Origin: Acidobacteriota bacterium
Lineage (GTDB): Bacteria; Acidobacteriota; Terriglobia; Acidiferrales; UBA7541
Reading direction: 5' to 3'
DNA length: 64,000 bases
Assembly: GCA_003224085.1 (NCBI GenBank)
Contig: QHYK01000043.1
Span: 1-64,000, forward strand
Position numbers and translations under genes: made by a program. Below are positions 16,064 to 25,584 of the stretch, piece by piece (positions within the stretch are counted from its first letter, which is position 1; each line of letters starts with the position of its first letter). Under the pieces are notes generated by a model. It was not told where the DNA came from. It ran no database searches and saw only the letters and a list, made by a program, of their open reading frames with translations.

Positions 16064-18730
16064 CTACAACATTTGGCGCAAAACGTACGGCAGGATGCCG
16101 CCATGCCGGTAGTACAAAACCTCTTCGGGCGTATCCACCCGCGCGACGGCTGTGAAAGTCTTGACTTTGCCGTCTTCGGATTTGGCATGGACGGTGACGG
16201 GTTTCTTTGGCGAAAGCGAAGCTACACCTTCGACGGAAAAAATCTCGCGACCCGTTAATCCCAGCAATTCGCGGGTTTCGCCCGGCTTGAATTCAAGCGG
16301 GAGCACCCCCATGCCAACGAGGTTGCTGCGGTGGATACGCTCGTAGCTTTCCGCGATGACCGCGCGCACGCCAAGCAGCCTCGTGCCCTTCGCGGCCCAG
16401 TCGCGCGAAGAGCCGGAGCCGTATTCCTTGCCTGCAATCACGACTAGCGGAACGCCCGACTCGCGGTAGTTGACCGCTGCGTCGTAAATGGCCATCTTTT
16501 CGCCGCTCGGTTGGTAGAGCGTCCAACCGCCTTCGGTGCCGGGAGCCAGCTGGTTGCGCAGGCGAATGTTCGCAAACGTACCGCGCATCATGACTTCGTG
16601 ATTGCCTCGGCGCGCGCCATAGGAATTGAACTCATGCGGCTTGACGCCGTTGGCGATGAGATATTTTCCGGCAGGAGCGTCGACGGGAATCGAGCCGGCG
16701 GGAGAAATGTGGTCCGTGGTAACGCTATCCCCGAGAACCGCCAGCACGCGGGCGCCGCGAATGTCGGCGAGGGGTGGGGGAGTCTTCGGCATGTTGTCGA
16801 AGTACGGCGCCATTTTGATGTACGTGGACTTTGGGTCCCACTTGTAAGTGTCGCCTTGCGGGATGGGCATGGATTTCCAGCGCGAATCGCCTTCAAAGAC
16901 TTCTCCGTATTCTTTTGAGAATTGCGAGGTGGAAACGGCCGCGCGGACGGTGGTTTCGATTTCTTGCGTCGTGGGCCAGATGTCTTTCAAGTAAACGGGT
17001 TTGCCGGACGTGTCGTTCCCGAGGGGCTCCGCGGTGATGTCGAGGTCCATGCGCCCGGCGAGCGCGTAGGCGACCACGAGCGGCGGCGACGCCAAATAAT
17101 TAGCACGCACGAGTGGATGAATGCGGCCTTCGAAATTGCGGTTTCCGCTGAGGACAGCGACGGCGACTAGATTGTTTTCTTTGATGGCAGCGCCGATTGG
17201 TTCCGGTAACGGGCCGCTGTTGCCAATGCACGTGGTGCAGCCGTACCCGACCAGGTGGAAATTCAGTTTGTCGAGATATTGTGTGAGTCCGGCGGCTTGC
17301 AAATAGTCGGTAACGACTTTCGAGCCGGGCGCAAGGCTGGTCTTCACCCAGGGTTTGATGTGCAGACCGCGCTCGACCGCTTTCTTTGCCAGCAAGCCCG
17401 CTCCAATCATGAGCGAAGGGTTTGACGTATTGGTGCAACTGGTGATCGCTGCAATGACTACGGCGCCACTGGAAAGGTCGAACGCGTCACCGTTGCTGCG
17501 CACAGGAACGCTCTTGGCGGGTGTTCCTTCAATCACTTTGGTGAATGAAGATTTGGCTTGTCGCAGTGGCACGCGGTCTTGCGGACGTTTGGGCCCGGCG
17601 ACTGCGGGCTCGACGCCTCCAAGGTCCAACTCCAGCGTGTCGTTGAAGAGCGGAGCCGGCGTTTCATCGGTGCGAAAAAGCCCTTGTTCCTTGCAATAGG
17701 CCTCCACGAGCGCGATTTGTTCCGAAGGACGCCCGGTAAAGCGCAGGTAGGCGAGCGTTTCCGAATCAACCGGGAAAAACCCCATGGTTGCGCCGTATTC
17801 GGGAGCCATGTTCGCGATAGTCGCGCGGTCGGGCACGCTCAGGCTGGAAAGGCCAGAGCCGTAGAACTCGACGAATTTTCCCACCACTCCTTTCTTGCGC
17901 AACATTTCCGTGACCGTCAGCACCAAGTCCGTGGCAGTTGCGCCTTCGCGCAAGCGGCCATGCAAGCGAAAGCCTACAACTTCCGGAATCAGCATCGAAG
18001 AAGGCTGGCCGAGCATGGCGGCTTCCGCTTCGATCCCGCCGACGCCCCAGCCAAAAACGCCGAGCGAATTCACCATCGTGGTGTGCGAATCGGTGCCCAC
18101 GACAGAATCGGGGTAGGCTTCCCAACGGCTGCCATGGGGCATGGCGCAAACGACACGCGCCAGATATTCGAGGTTCACCTGGTGGCAAATTCCAGTGTCC
18201 GGCGGCACAACTTTGAAATTCTGAAACGCGGTTTGTCCCCAGCGCAAAAAAGCGTACCGCTCGACGTTGCGCTGAAATTCCAACTCGGCATTCAGCCCGA
18301 AGGCGTTGACGTTGCCAAAGCTGTCCACTTGCACCGAATGGTCGATGACTAGCTCCGCGGGGAAGAGCGGGTTGATGCGCTTGGGGTTACCGCCCATTTT
18401 CACAAAAGCTTCGCGCATAGTGGCCAGGTCCACGATCGCGGGGACGCCCGTGAAATCTTGGAGAAGTACGCGCGCAGGCATAAAAGCAATTTCTTTTTCC
18501 GGGGCGTCGGGCCGCCAACGCGCCAGAGCCTGGATGTCTGCGGCATGAACGAATCGGCCGTCTTCGAAGCGCACCAGGTTTTCCAGAAGGATCCGCAATG
18601 AGAAGGGAAGTTTTGCGAGTTCAGCGATTCCCTGACTCTCCAGAAGTTCCAGCCGGTGAACTTCAAACGTCTGGGCGCCGACGTTGAGTTTGTCGCGAGT
18701 GCGGAAGGAGTTTCCCGCGTTGATGGCCAT
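16064..18730 (-). CDS. acnA: Aconitate hydratase A
   Basis: An 888-residue aconitase that interconverts citrate and isocitrate in the TCA cycle through an [4Fe-4S] cluster. Cluster Cys ligands are visible in the [11 protein letters not shown] motif and the [14 protein letters not shown] motif. The substrate-binding [13 protein letters not shown] motif and the C-terminal swivel domain with [10 protein letters not shown] are also present. Length is normal for AcnA. ATG 18730 has AAAGG about eight bases upstream. It is divergent from the radical SAM gene, with an 85-base gap shared by both promoters. The amidohydrolase lies 43 bases downstream on the same strand. Confidence 0.97.
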   Translation of the reverse strand: MAINAGNSFRTRDKLNVGAQTFEVHRLELLESQGIAELAKLPFSLRILLENLVRFEDGRFVHAADIQALARWRPDAPEKEIAFMPARVLLQDFTGVPAIVDLATMREAFVKMGGNPKRINPLFPAELVIDHSVQVDSFGNVNAFGLNAELEFQRNVERYAFLRWGQTAFQNFKVVPPDTGICHQVNLEYLARVVCAMPHGSRWEAYPDSVVGTDSHTTMVNSLGVFGWGVGGIEAEAAMLGQPSSMLIPEVVGFRLHGRLREGATATDLVLTVTEMLRKKGVVGKFVEFYGSGLSSLSVPDRATIANMAPEYGATMGFFPVDSETLAYLRFTGRPSEQIALVEAYCKEQGLFRTDETPAPLFNDTLELDLGGVEPAVAGPKRPQDRVPLRQAKSSFTKVIEGTPAKSVPVRSNGDAFDLSSGAVVIAAITSCTNTSNPSLMIGAGLLAKKAVERGLHIKPWVKTSLAPGSKVVTDYLQAAGLTQYLDKLNFHLVGYGCTTCIGNSGPLPEPIGAAIKENNLVAVAVLSGNRNFEGRIHPLVRANYLASPPLVVAYALAGRMDLDITAEPLGNDTSGKPVYLKDIWPTTQEIETTVRAAVSTSQFSKEYGEVFEGDSRWKSMPIPQGDTYKWDPKSTYIKMAPYFDNMPKTPPPLADIRGARVLAVLGDSVTTDHISPAGSIPVDAPAGKYLIANGVKPHEFNSYGARRGNHEVMMRGTFANIRLRNQLAPGTEGGWTLYQPSGEKMAIYDAAVNYRESGVPLVVIAGKEYGSGSSRDWAAKGTRLLGVRAVIAESYERIHRSNLVGMGVLPLEFKPGETRELLGLTGREIFSVEGVASLSPKKPVTVHAKSEDGKVKTFTAVARVDTPEEVLYYRHGGILPYVLRQML

Positions 18731-18800
18731 CCTTGCGATCCTTTCGCTGTGGAAAGCAGTCCTCTATGATAACCGAAATCGCATCCGCGCGCCGTCCAGC

Positions 18801-18806
18801 TATACT
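18801..18806 (+). promoter_or_regulatory. Candidate -10 box (TATACT)
   Basis: TATACT lies ten bases before the GTG start of the radical SAM gene. Transcription would begin within a few bases of the GTG, giving a very short or absent leader. I see no clear -35 partner. Confidence 0.35.
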
Positions 18807-18815
18807 AGTGGGGAA

Positions 18816-20270
18816 GTGAATATTGTTTTGATATCGACGTACGAGCTGGGGCGGCAGCCTTTTGGATTGGCCTCGCCTGCGGCGTGGCTGAGAAAGCGCG
18901 CCCACCGCGTGACCACGTTCGATTTATCGCGGCAGCCGCTTGAGGAGGCGAAGGTTCGCGAAGCGGGGCTCATCGCGCTCTATATGCCCATGCATACGGC
19001 GACGCGGCTTGCGGCGCAGCTTGTTCCAGCGCTGCGAGAGATGAATCCGCGCGCGCATCTCTGCGGCTACGGCTTGTACGCGCCAATGAATGCAGAATAC
19101 TTGCGAACGCTTGGCGTCTCCACGATTCTTGGCGGCGAATTTGAAGAAGGGCTGTCGCATCTGGCGGAGCGCCTCGGAAGGAACGGAAACGGCAACGGCG
19201 CATCGGCCTCGCAGCAACCGGAGCCATTGATCTCATTGGCTCGGCAGAAATTCATTCCGCCGGACCGCCAAGGACTTGCGCCACTCGCGAAATATGCCCA
19301 CGTCATTCTTCCCTCGGGCGAACATCGCCTTGCCGGCTACACGGAAGCAAGCCGCGGATGCAAACACCTCTGCCGGCACTGCCCGATTGTTCCGGTTTAC
19401 AAAGGCGTCTTTCGGGTAGTGGATCGCGACGTCGTATTCGAAGACATCCAGCAACAGGTGGCGGCCGGGGCAAAACACATCACCTTTGGTGACCCTGACT
19501 TCTTCAATGGCATCGGTCACGCCATGGCTCTCGTCGAATCGCTGCCCCGCGAATTCCCGCAGGTCACCTACGATGTGACCATCAAGATCGAACATTTGCT
19601 CAAGCATCGACAGCATTTGCCCAGGTTGCGCGACACGGGCTGCCTGTTCGTCACCAGCGCCGTCGAATCGGTGGACGACGAAGTGCTTCGCCGGCTGGAC
19701 AAAGGCCACACCGGGGCACATTTTCTCAAGGTCCATCGCATCTTTCGCGAGTTGGGAATGGTTTTGCACCCGACGTTTGTACCATTCACGCCTTGGACGA
19801 CACTGGAGACCTACATCGGGCTGCTCCGGGTGTTGCGCGAAAACGAGCTCGTCGAAAATGTTGCGCCGATCCAGCTGGCCATACGGCTGTTAATTCCTCC
19901 TGGCTCGCGATTGTTGGAACTCGAAGAAGTGAGGCGGCTTGTTGGCCCGTTCGACGCTTCCAGGTTGCTTTATCCTTGGCGGAATCCCGATCCCCGCGTG
20001 GATGCTCTCAGTGAGGAAATTGAACAGATTGTAGCCTCAGACGAGAAGCGCAAGCTGCCCCGGCAGGCAATCTTCGAGCGCATTGGGAAGGCGGCGCACC
20101 AAGCAGCGGGCGTAAAAGCGGAGTTCGCCGCGCAGCCTGTTCTCGTGTCGCGCGCAACAATTCCTTACCTCAATGAGCCCTGGTACTGTTGAGCTGAGCC
20201 AACTCGGGACCAGTTGGTCCCCTTCGCCGAAGCCAAACAATCCTTACCACAGACGGAGTCGTTTGTTTGA
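18816..20270 (+). CDS. Radical SAM selenoprotein with Cys-Sec-Ala-Glu-Pro tail (TGA at 20190-20192 read as Sec)
   Basis: A 484-residue protein if the TGA at 20190-20192 is read as selenocysteine. Residues 1-130 form a B12-binding-like Rossmann domain, but without the DxHxxG cobalamin motif. The radical SAM core follows, with cluster cysteines Cys182, Cys186 and Cys189 (CxxxCxxC). At the apparent end the codons read TGT TGA GCT GAG CCA, that is Cys458-Sec459-Ala-Glu-Pro, and 20 more codons follow before a TGA at 20268-20270. From memory, a family of 'CUAEP/CCAEP-tail radical SAM proteins' exists, and this matches its tail. The true stop overlaps the TTG of the ATP-grasp gene as TTGA. GTG 18816 is the likeliest start; a frame from 18684 would overlap acnA. 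Reaction and substrate are unknown. Confidence 0.85.
20193..20222 (+). promoter_or_regulatory. Candidate bacterial SECIS hairpin
   Basis: Just after the in-frame TGA, GGGACC (20206-20211) can pair with GGTCCC (20216-20221) around an AGTT loop that starts 19 bases after the TGA. Alternatively CCAACT (20199-20204) pairs with AGTTGG (20212-20217). The distance and a G in the first two loop positions fit the general bacterial SECIS pattern. Function is inferred. Confidence 0.55.
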
Positions 20271-21622
20271 GTCGAGAACCTTTGCCTGACGTAACAAAGG
20301 AAACGAAAGAAACGGGTGACACGACCAGGCGCCTGCTGCTGTTCACCGCGAAGCTAGGGTACCAAACGCGGAGTTTTGAAGACGCCGCGGGCAAGCTGGG
20401 CGTGCAGCTTGTTTACGTCACAGATCGCTGTCACCAACTCGAAGATCCCTGGGGCGATCACGCCATACCAGTGCACTTCGAATCTCCAGAGAATGCCGCA
20501 TACACGGCGAGGGAGGCGTTGCGCGGCCAAGACGTCGAAGGAGTCTTAGCGCTGGGAGATCGTCCCGCGGCCGCCGCGGCGTACGCGGCGCGCGGTCTGG
20601 GAATCGCCTACAACCATCCAGCCGCGGTCGAAGCCTGCCGAAGCAAATTGCGGATGCGAGAAGTATTTCATGAGGCGGGTCTGCGTGTGCCTTGGTTCCA
20701 AAGTTTGCCGATTAGTCCGGTTCCCGAGCCCGCGCTCGCAGGTATTTCGTTCCCCTGCGTACTGAAGCCGCTTTCGCTTTCCGCGAGTCAAGGCGTAATT
20801 CGCGCAAACAGCGGCAGAGAATTTCTTGCCGCTGCGGAACGTCTTCGCCGGTTGCTCGAATCCGCCGAGATTCGCGCCACGCGCGAACCGAGCCTCGATC
20901 AAATCATCGTCGAGGGATACATCCCCGGCAAGGAAGTGGCCGTCGAGGGCCTCCTCACTGACGGCGCCTTACGAATCCTCGCGATTTTCGATAAGCCCGA
21001 TCCGCTCGAAGGCCCCTACTTCGAGGAAACCATCTACGTCACCCCGTCTAGGTTTCCAGAGTCCACACAAAGTCAGATCGAAAAGTGCGCAAGAGATGCA
21101 ACTCGCGCGCTGGGCCTCACTCAAGGACCCATTCACGCGGAGTTTCGAATCAACGAGGACGGAATATGGCCCATCGAAGTCGCCGCGCGTCCCATTGGCG
21201 GGCTCTGCGCGCGGGCTTTACGGTTTTGCGCAAACGATGCCGAGCAGCCGATAGGCCTGGAGGAATTGCTCGTCTGCCACGCACTTAAAATGCCCGGCAG
21301 CGATGCGCCTCGCGAAGCTCACCCCTCCGGAGTCCTGATGATTCCCGTTCCTCAAAGCGGTATTTTGGAAAGCGTTTACGGTGTCGAAGCCGCCCGCGCG
21401 ACTCACCGCATTACGGAACTCATCATCACGGCGCGGCTGCATGATTACATTGCCGCTTGGCCCGAAGGCTCCAGCTACTTGGGGTTTATTTTCGCAAGGG
21501 GAAACACAGCCGAAGAGGCGGAGCAAGCTCTCCGCGACGCCCACAAGAAATTGCGCTTCCGCATCACGCCGCGCCTGCCGGTCGAGCACCCCGCCACACA
21601 CCAGCTGCCCGCAGGCGGCTAA
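20267..21622 (+). CDS. ATP-grasp domain ligase, partner of the radical SAM selenoprotein
   Basis: A 451-residue protein with an N-terminal Rossmann-like domain (about 20-120) and an ATP-grasp fold. Visible elements are FPCVLKPLSLSASQGV (ATP-binding Lys), IVEGYIPGKEVAVEG (central strand) and IHAEFRINEDGIWPIEVAARP (metal-binding Glu/Asn region). Such enzymes join a carboxylate to an amine or thiol through an acyl phosphate. TTG 20267 overlaps the stop of the selenoprotein as TTGA, and GGAG lies eight bases upstream, so translation is probably coupled. No ATG occurs before the middle of the domain. The pair suggests a small biosynthetic or modification pathway. Substrate unknown. Confidence 0.85.
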   Translation: MSREPLPDVTKETKETGDTTRRLLLFTAKLGYQTRSFEDAAGKLGVQLVYVTDRCHQLEDPWGDHAIPVHFESPENAAYTAREALRGQDVEGVLALGDRPAAAAAYAARGLGIAYNHPAAVEACRSKLRMREVFHEAGLRVPWFQSLPISPVPEPALAGISFPCVLKPLSLSASQGVIRANSGREFLAAAERLRRLLESAEIRATREPSLDQIIVEGYIPGKEVAVEGLLTDGALRILAIFDKPDPLEGPYFEETIYVTPSRFPESTQSQIEKCARDATRALGLTQGPIHAEFRINEDGIWPIEVAARPIGGLCARALRFCANDAEQPIGLEELLVCHALKMPGSDAPREAHPSGVLMIPVPQSGILESVYGVEAARATHRITELIITARLHDYIAAWPEGSSYLGFIFARGNTAEEAEQALRDAHKKLRFRITPRLPVEHPATHQLPAGG

Positions 21623-21630
21623 CCCTCAAG

Positions 21631-21969
21631 CTAACCTTTAGCTTTCGGCGGAACGTATCCTTCCGGCAGCTTTGCGCCTTCCCCGAAAAAGAACTGCTCC
21701 ATCTGCTCGCCCATGATCTTCTGCGAATTAGGATCGAGGGGATTCAGGCGATACTCGTTCATAATCATTTTCGAGTACTCCAGCCAAAGCTTCCAGGCCT
21801 CTTTCGAAACGTTTTCGTAGACGCGTTTCCCCAGTTCCCCTTGCCATGGGATGCGGTCAAGGCCCGGCATTTCCTTGCCGAACTTCACGCAATGCACCAT
21901 GCGGGTTCCCGGCTTCACCGGCTCGCTCTGCGCCGGTGCCGGCGTCGGGTCGCAAGATTCGTTGGCCAT
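21631..21969 (-). CDS. yggX: Probable Fe(2+)-trafficking protein YggX
   Basis: A 112-residue protein. The core MVHCVKFGKEMPGLDR (from residue 24) and the VYENVSKEAWKLWLEY motif are diagnostic of YggX, which protects Fe-S proteins from oxidation and helps iron delivery. The canonical protein is about 90 residues. Here there is an extra 22-residue Pro/Ser-rich N-terminus with one more Cys. ATG 21969 has AGGAG seven bases upstream, so the extension is probably real. It converges on the ATP-grasp gene with an 8-base gap. Confidence 0.92.
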   Translation of the reverse strand: MANESCDPTPAPAQSEPVKPGTRMVHCVKFGKEMPGLDRIPWQGELGKRVYENVSKEAWKLWLEYSKMIMNEYRLNPLDPNSQKIMGEQMEQFFFGEGAKLPEGYVPPKAKG

Positions 21970-22127
21970 GCCGCTCTCCTGTGCGTTTCTGTCTTTTTTA
22001 ACCTTACTGCAAATTAGAGTAAAATCCTAGCCGCCCGAACGGATTTCGCCCCATCTCCGCAACGGTTTTTTAGACCTCGCCTCACCAAGCCGGTAGTTGC
22101 TGCAGGAAGAGACTGGAGGTAAGGGAT

Positions 22128-22739
22128 TTGCCCAAAATCACCGCCCTCTTTTGGGACATCGGCGGCGTCATTCTGACCAACGGCTGGGACCGTGAATCTC
22201 GCAAAGAAGCCGCCGAGACGTTTCATTTGGACTGGGAAGAGTTCCAGGACCGCCACGACCTCTCTTTTCCGGCTTTCGACAGCGGGTTGATCACGCTGAA
22301 TGAATACCTCGACCGCACGCTCTTCTATCGCAGCCGCCCGTTTTCTCGCGAGGAATTCACCGCCTTCATGTTTGCGCAGTCCAAGGAATATCCAGAAACG
22401 CGGGCCATTCTGGACAAGGTTACGAACACGCAAAAATATTTTGTCGGCGCCATCAACAATGAGCCGTTGGAACTCAACCAATACCGCATCGAAGCTTTCG
22501 ATCTTCGAAGAAACTTCCTGGTTTTTTTTAGCTCGTGCTACCTGCATTCGCGCAAGCCCGAAGAAACGATTTTTCGAATCGCGCTCGAAGTGACGCAGCA
22601 CCCACCGGGGCAATGCCTCTTCATTGATGACCGCCCGTTGAATTTGGAAAGCCCGCGGAAGCTTGGCATGAACACGATCCTTCAGAAAACCGCGGAACAA
22701 TTGCGCGCGGACCTTGGAAAATACGGCGTTGAGGTATAG
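22128..22739 (+). CDS. HAD-IA family hydrolase
   Basis: A 203-residue haloacid-dehalogenase-superfamily protein. Motif I is LFWDIGGVIL, with the second Asp replaced by Gly as in the YihX/epoxide-hydrolase-like branch. Motif III is the Lys in HSRKPEETIF and motif IV the DD in CLFIDDRPLN. The likely role is a small-molecule phosphatase in the cytoplasm; the substrate is unknown. The TTG start at 22128 is supported by GGAGGT seven bases upstream and by motif I beginning at once. It precedes zwf by about 110 bases and may share its transcript. Confidence 0.85.
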   Translation: MPKITALFWDIGGVILTNGWDRESRKEAAETFHLDWEEFQDRHDLSFPAFDSGLITLNEYLDRTLFYRSRPFSREEFTAFMFAQSKEYPETRAILDKVTNTQKYFVGAINNEPLELNQYRIEAFDLRRNFLVFFSSCYLHSRKPEETIFRIALEVTQHPPGQCLFIDDRPLNLESPRKLGMNTILQKTAEQLRADLGKYGVEV

Positions 22740-22848
22740 TAACGCCACGTCGTTCGCCCGACTCAAATAAGCAGCGACTTAAAATAGCAAGCGACTTCAT
22801 AAAACGGCGCCTCAAATAGGCAGCGCACAAGCGGAAGAAGGAGACACG

Positions 22849-24372
22849 ATGGAGGGGGAGACAAGTCGTTCCGGGTCGGCCTACGGCGGAGTGGCGGAAC
22901 CCTGCACGGTTGTTTTGTTTGGCGCGTCGGGAGACCTGGCCAAGCGCAAAGTCATTCCCGCGATGTACGACCTCGCCACGCACAACGCTCTCGGGCCACG
23001 CTACGCCATTGTCGGATTCGCCCGCACCGCGATGACCGAGGATTCTTTCCGCGCCGGTTTGTTGGAAGCCGCCAAAACCATTTCCGAGGTCGGTCCCATT
23101 GATCCCAAGCAGTGGGATGCCTTCGCCTCCAACCTCTGTTACCACGCGGGGGATTACGCAAACCCGGAATCCTACGCGCAGCTCTGCCAGCGCTTGGAGG
23201 AACTTGAGGCAGCCAAGAACCTGGGTGGAAACCGTCTCTTTTATCTCTCCACGCCGCCGGAAGTCTATCCAGACATCGTTAAACAGTTGGGGCGGGCCTG
23301 CATTGCCCGGCCGGCTTCTTCCAACTCCTGGACGCGCATCATCATTGAGAAGCCGTTTGGGCGCGACTTGGCTTCCGCCAAGGCCCTCAACGAAATTGTC
23401 CTTAATGTGTTCGACGAAAAGCAGGTCTACCGCATTGACCACTACCTCGGAAAAGACACGGTGCAGAATCTGCTCGTTCTGCGCTTTAGCAATGGAATTT
23501 TTGAGCCGCTTTGGAACCGCAATTATGTGGACCACGTCCAAATTACGGCGTCGGAAACACTGGGCGTCGAGCGCCGCGGCGGGTTTTACGAGACCGCTGG
23601 CGCTTTGCGCGACATGATTCAGAGCCACGTCCTCCAGCTGACTTCTTTGGTCGCCGTGGAGCCGCCTGCTGCCTTTGATGCCACCGCCGTTCGAAATGAA
23701 AAACTGAAAGTGCTGCAATCCATCCGGCCGTTCAATCTCGAGATGGTGGCGCAGTTCGTCGTTCGCGGACAATACGCCCCCGGAAAAATCGGAGCCCAGC
23801 CCGTGCCGGGCTATCGCGAAGAGCCGGGGGTGAGCCGCAATTCAAAAACGGAAACGTTCGTTGCCGCGAAACTGCTGATTGACAACTGGCGCTGGGCGGG
23901 GGTTCCCTTTTACATCCGCACGGGGAAACGCCTCGCAAAACGCAGCACTGAAATCATGATTCAATTTCACAGCGCGCCGCATATTGTTTTCCGCGAACGC
24001 GATGTGCAGCCCAACCGCTTGGTTTTGAATATCCAGCCCGACGAAGGGATCTCCATCAGCTTTGGCGCCAAGCGGCCCGGCACGGAAATGAGCATCGGAA
24101 ACGTCACCATGGATTTCCGTTACCGCGAAGGATTCGGGGACGTTTCACGTAGCGCCTACGCCACGCTGCTGAATGATTGCTTGCGCGGCGACGCCACCCT
24201 GTTCGACCGCGGCGACAGTGTCGAAGCCGCCTGGTCGCTCGTGGACCCTATCCTGGACGTCTGGGGTGCGGCACGAACCGCTACCGTGCCCCAATATCCT
24301 GCGGGAAGCTGGGGCCCTCGCGAATCCGATCTTCTGCTCGAACGCGACGGCCGTCGGTGGTATAACCCCTAA
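22849..24372 (+). CDS. zwf: Glucose-6-phosphate 1-dehydrogenase
   Basis: A 507-residue enzyme that oxidises glucose 6-phosphate to 6-phosphogluconolactone with NADP, entering the pentose phosphate route. The dinucleotide-binding GASGDLAKRK is at 25-34 and the active-site RIDHYLGK at 195-202. Length is typical. ATG 22849 has an AAGGAG site seven bases upstream. It is followed by glk about 70 bases on, with gntK further down, making a sugar-phosphate cluster. Confidence 0.96.
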   Translation: MEGETSRSGSAYGGVAEPCTVVLFGASGDLAKRKVIPAMYDLATHNALGPRYAIVGFARTAMTEDSFRAGLLEAAKTISEVGPIDPKQWDAFASNLCYHAGDYANPESYAQLCQRLEELEAAKNLGGNRLFYLSTPPEVYPDIVKQLGRACIARPASSNSWTRIIIEKPFGRDLASAKALNEIVLNVFDEKQVYRIDHYLGKDTVQNLLVLRFSNGIFEPLWNRNYVDHVQITASETLGVERRGGFYETAGALRDMIQSHVLQLTSLVAVEPPAAFDATAVRNEKLKVLQSIRPFNLEMVAQFVVRGQYAPGKIGAQPVPGYREEPGVSRNSKTETFVAAKLLIDNWRWAGVPFYIRTGKRLAKRSTEIMIQFHSAPHIVFRERDVQPNRLVLNIQPDEGISISFGAKRPGTEMSIGNVTMDFRYREGFGDVSRSAYATLLNDCLRGDATLFDRGDSVEAAWSLVDPILDVWGAARTATVPQYPAGSWGPRESDLLLERDGRRWYNP

Positions 24373-24441
24373 TGCGGGAAACTGCCGTCGGTTGCAAAAT
24401 TCGTTGAACCGATTTAAAAGAGGGATTCACAAGGGGGACAG

Positions 24442-25425
24442 GTGATCCTGGCGGGAGACGTCGGCGGCACCAAATGCAACCTGGCTCTGTTTTCCGAGAA
24501 GGATGGCAACCTCACGCCGGTCTTCCGTCATCGCTTTGCCAGCAAGGAATTCGCGCGATTCGATTTGATCGTAAAGGAATTTGCGCGCCAGGCTTCGGAG
24601 CACCTGGGCAGCGATGAGATTGACGCTGCCGGATTCGGCATCGCCGGCCCGGTCATCAACGGCCGCGTGCGCGCCACGAACCTTCCCTGGATCGTCGAAA
24701 CGGAGACTCTGATTAAAGAGCTTAAAGTTCCTCACGTGGTCCTCCTGAATGACCTGGGCGCGTGGGGTCACAGCCTCGAACATCTTTGCCCGGAGGACTT
24801 CTGCGTTCTGAATCCGGGGAAGCCGGAGCCGGGCGGCACACGCGCACTGCTTGCTGCGGGCACGGGCTTGGGAGAGTCCATCCTCTTCTGGGACTCCGGC
24901 CGCTACCGCGTCGTTCCTTCCGAAGGCGGTCACTCCGACTTTGCTCCCCACACCGAGCAGCAGATTGAATTGCTCCGCTTCATGCGCCGACGTTACCCGC
25001 AGGTGAGTTGGGAGCTTATTCTTTCCGGCCGAGGCTTCCGCACCATTCACGAGTTTCTGGCTCCCAAAGTAATGCACGCCTCCTTTGAAGATCCGGATGC
25101 GGACCCGGCTCCGGAGATTAGCCGGCGCGGTTTGGACAAATCCTGCCGCGTTTGCGCGGACACGCTGGACCTGTGGACCGCAATTTATGGTGCCGAGGCG
25201 GGAAATCTCGCCCTGAAGGTGCTGGCGCTCGGAGGCGTCTATGTCGCGGGGGGCATCGCCGTTAAAATCCTGGAAAAAATGAAAGATGGTTCGTTCTTTC
25301 ATGCCTTCAAGGACAAATGGAAATTCGAAGGGCTCCTCAGCAATATTCCTGTCTCCATCATCCTGAATGAATCTGCCCCTTTGCTGGGCGCTGCTTACGA
25401 AGCCCTGGCCGCCGTCGATCGCTAG
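24442..25425 (+). CDS. glk: Glucokinase
   Basis: A 327-residue glucokinase of the bacterial Glk family that phosphorylates glucose with ATP. The phosphate-binding DVGGTK is at 6-11, and the sugar-binding VPSEGGHSDFAP motif and C-terminal LGGVYVAGGIA are clear. The GTG start at 24442 follows AAGGGGGACAG. It lies 69 bases after zwf in the same direction and probably shares its transcript, feeding glucose 6-phosphate directly to Zwf. Confidence 0.93.
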   Translation: MILAGDVGGTKCNLALFSEKDGNLTPVFRHRFASKEFARFDLIVKEFARQASEHLGSDEIDAAGFGIAGPVINGRVRATNLPWIVETETLIKELKVPHVVLLNDLGAWGHSLEHLCPEDFCVLNPGKPEPGGTRALLAAGTGLGESILFWDSGRYRVVPSEGGHSDFAPHTEQQIELLRFMRRRYPQVSWELILSGRGFRTIHEFLAPKVMHASFEDPDADPAPEISRRGLDKSCRVCADTLDLWTAIYGAEAGNLALKVLALGGVYVAGGIAVKILEKMKDGSFFHAFKDKWKFEGLLSNIPVSIILNESAPLLGAAYEALAAVDR

Positions 25426-25584
25426 GTTTCGATCTCATGCTGCTTCTTTTATCCGCTATTTTGCCAGCGCCTCTCTTTCACAATTTTTTGATAAGCTAGG
25501 ACGACGCGATTCCTCAAAGAACGGCCTTGGCGGACATCTCCCCGATTTCCGACACAGGCCAGGAGTGAAGTCAAGGAGTAAACC

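Noticed and set aside
16021-16188. N-terminal extension of the amidohydrolase frame
   Set aside because: Cys/Arg-rich, overlaps acnA and would bury the signal peptide.
18684-18815. Longer start for the radical SAM gene
   Set aside because: The extension overlaps the start of acnA, has no homology, and the -10 box at 18801 lies downstream of it.
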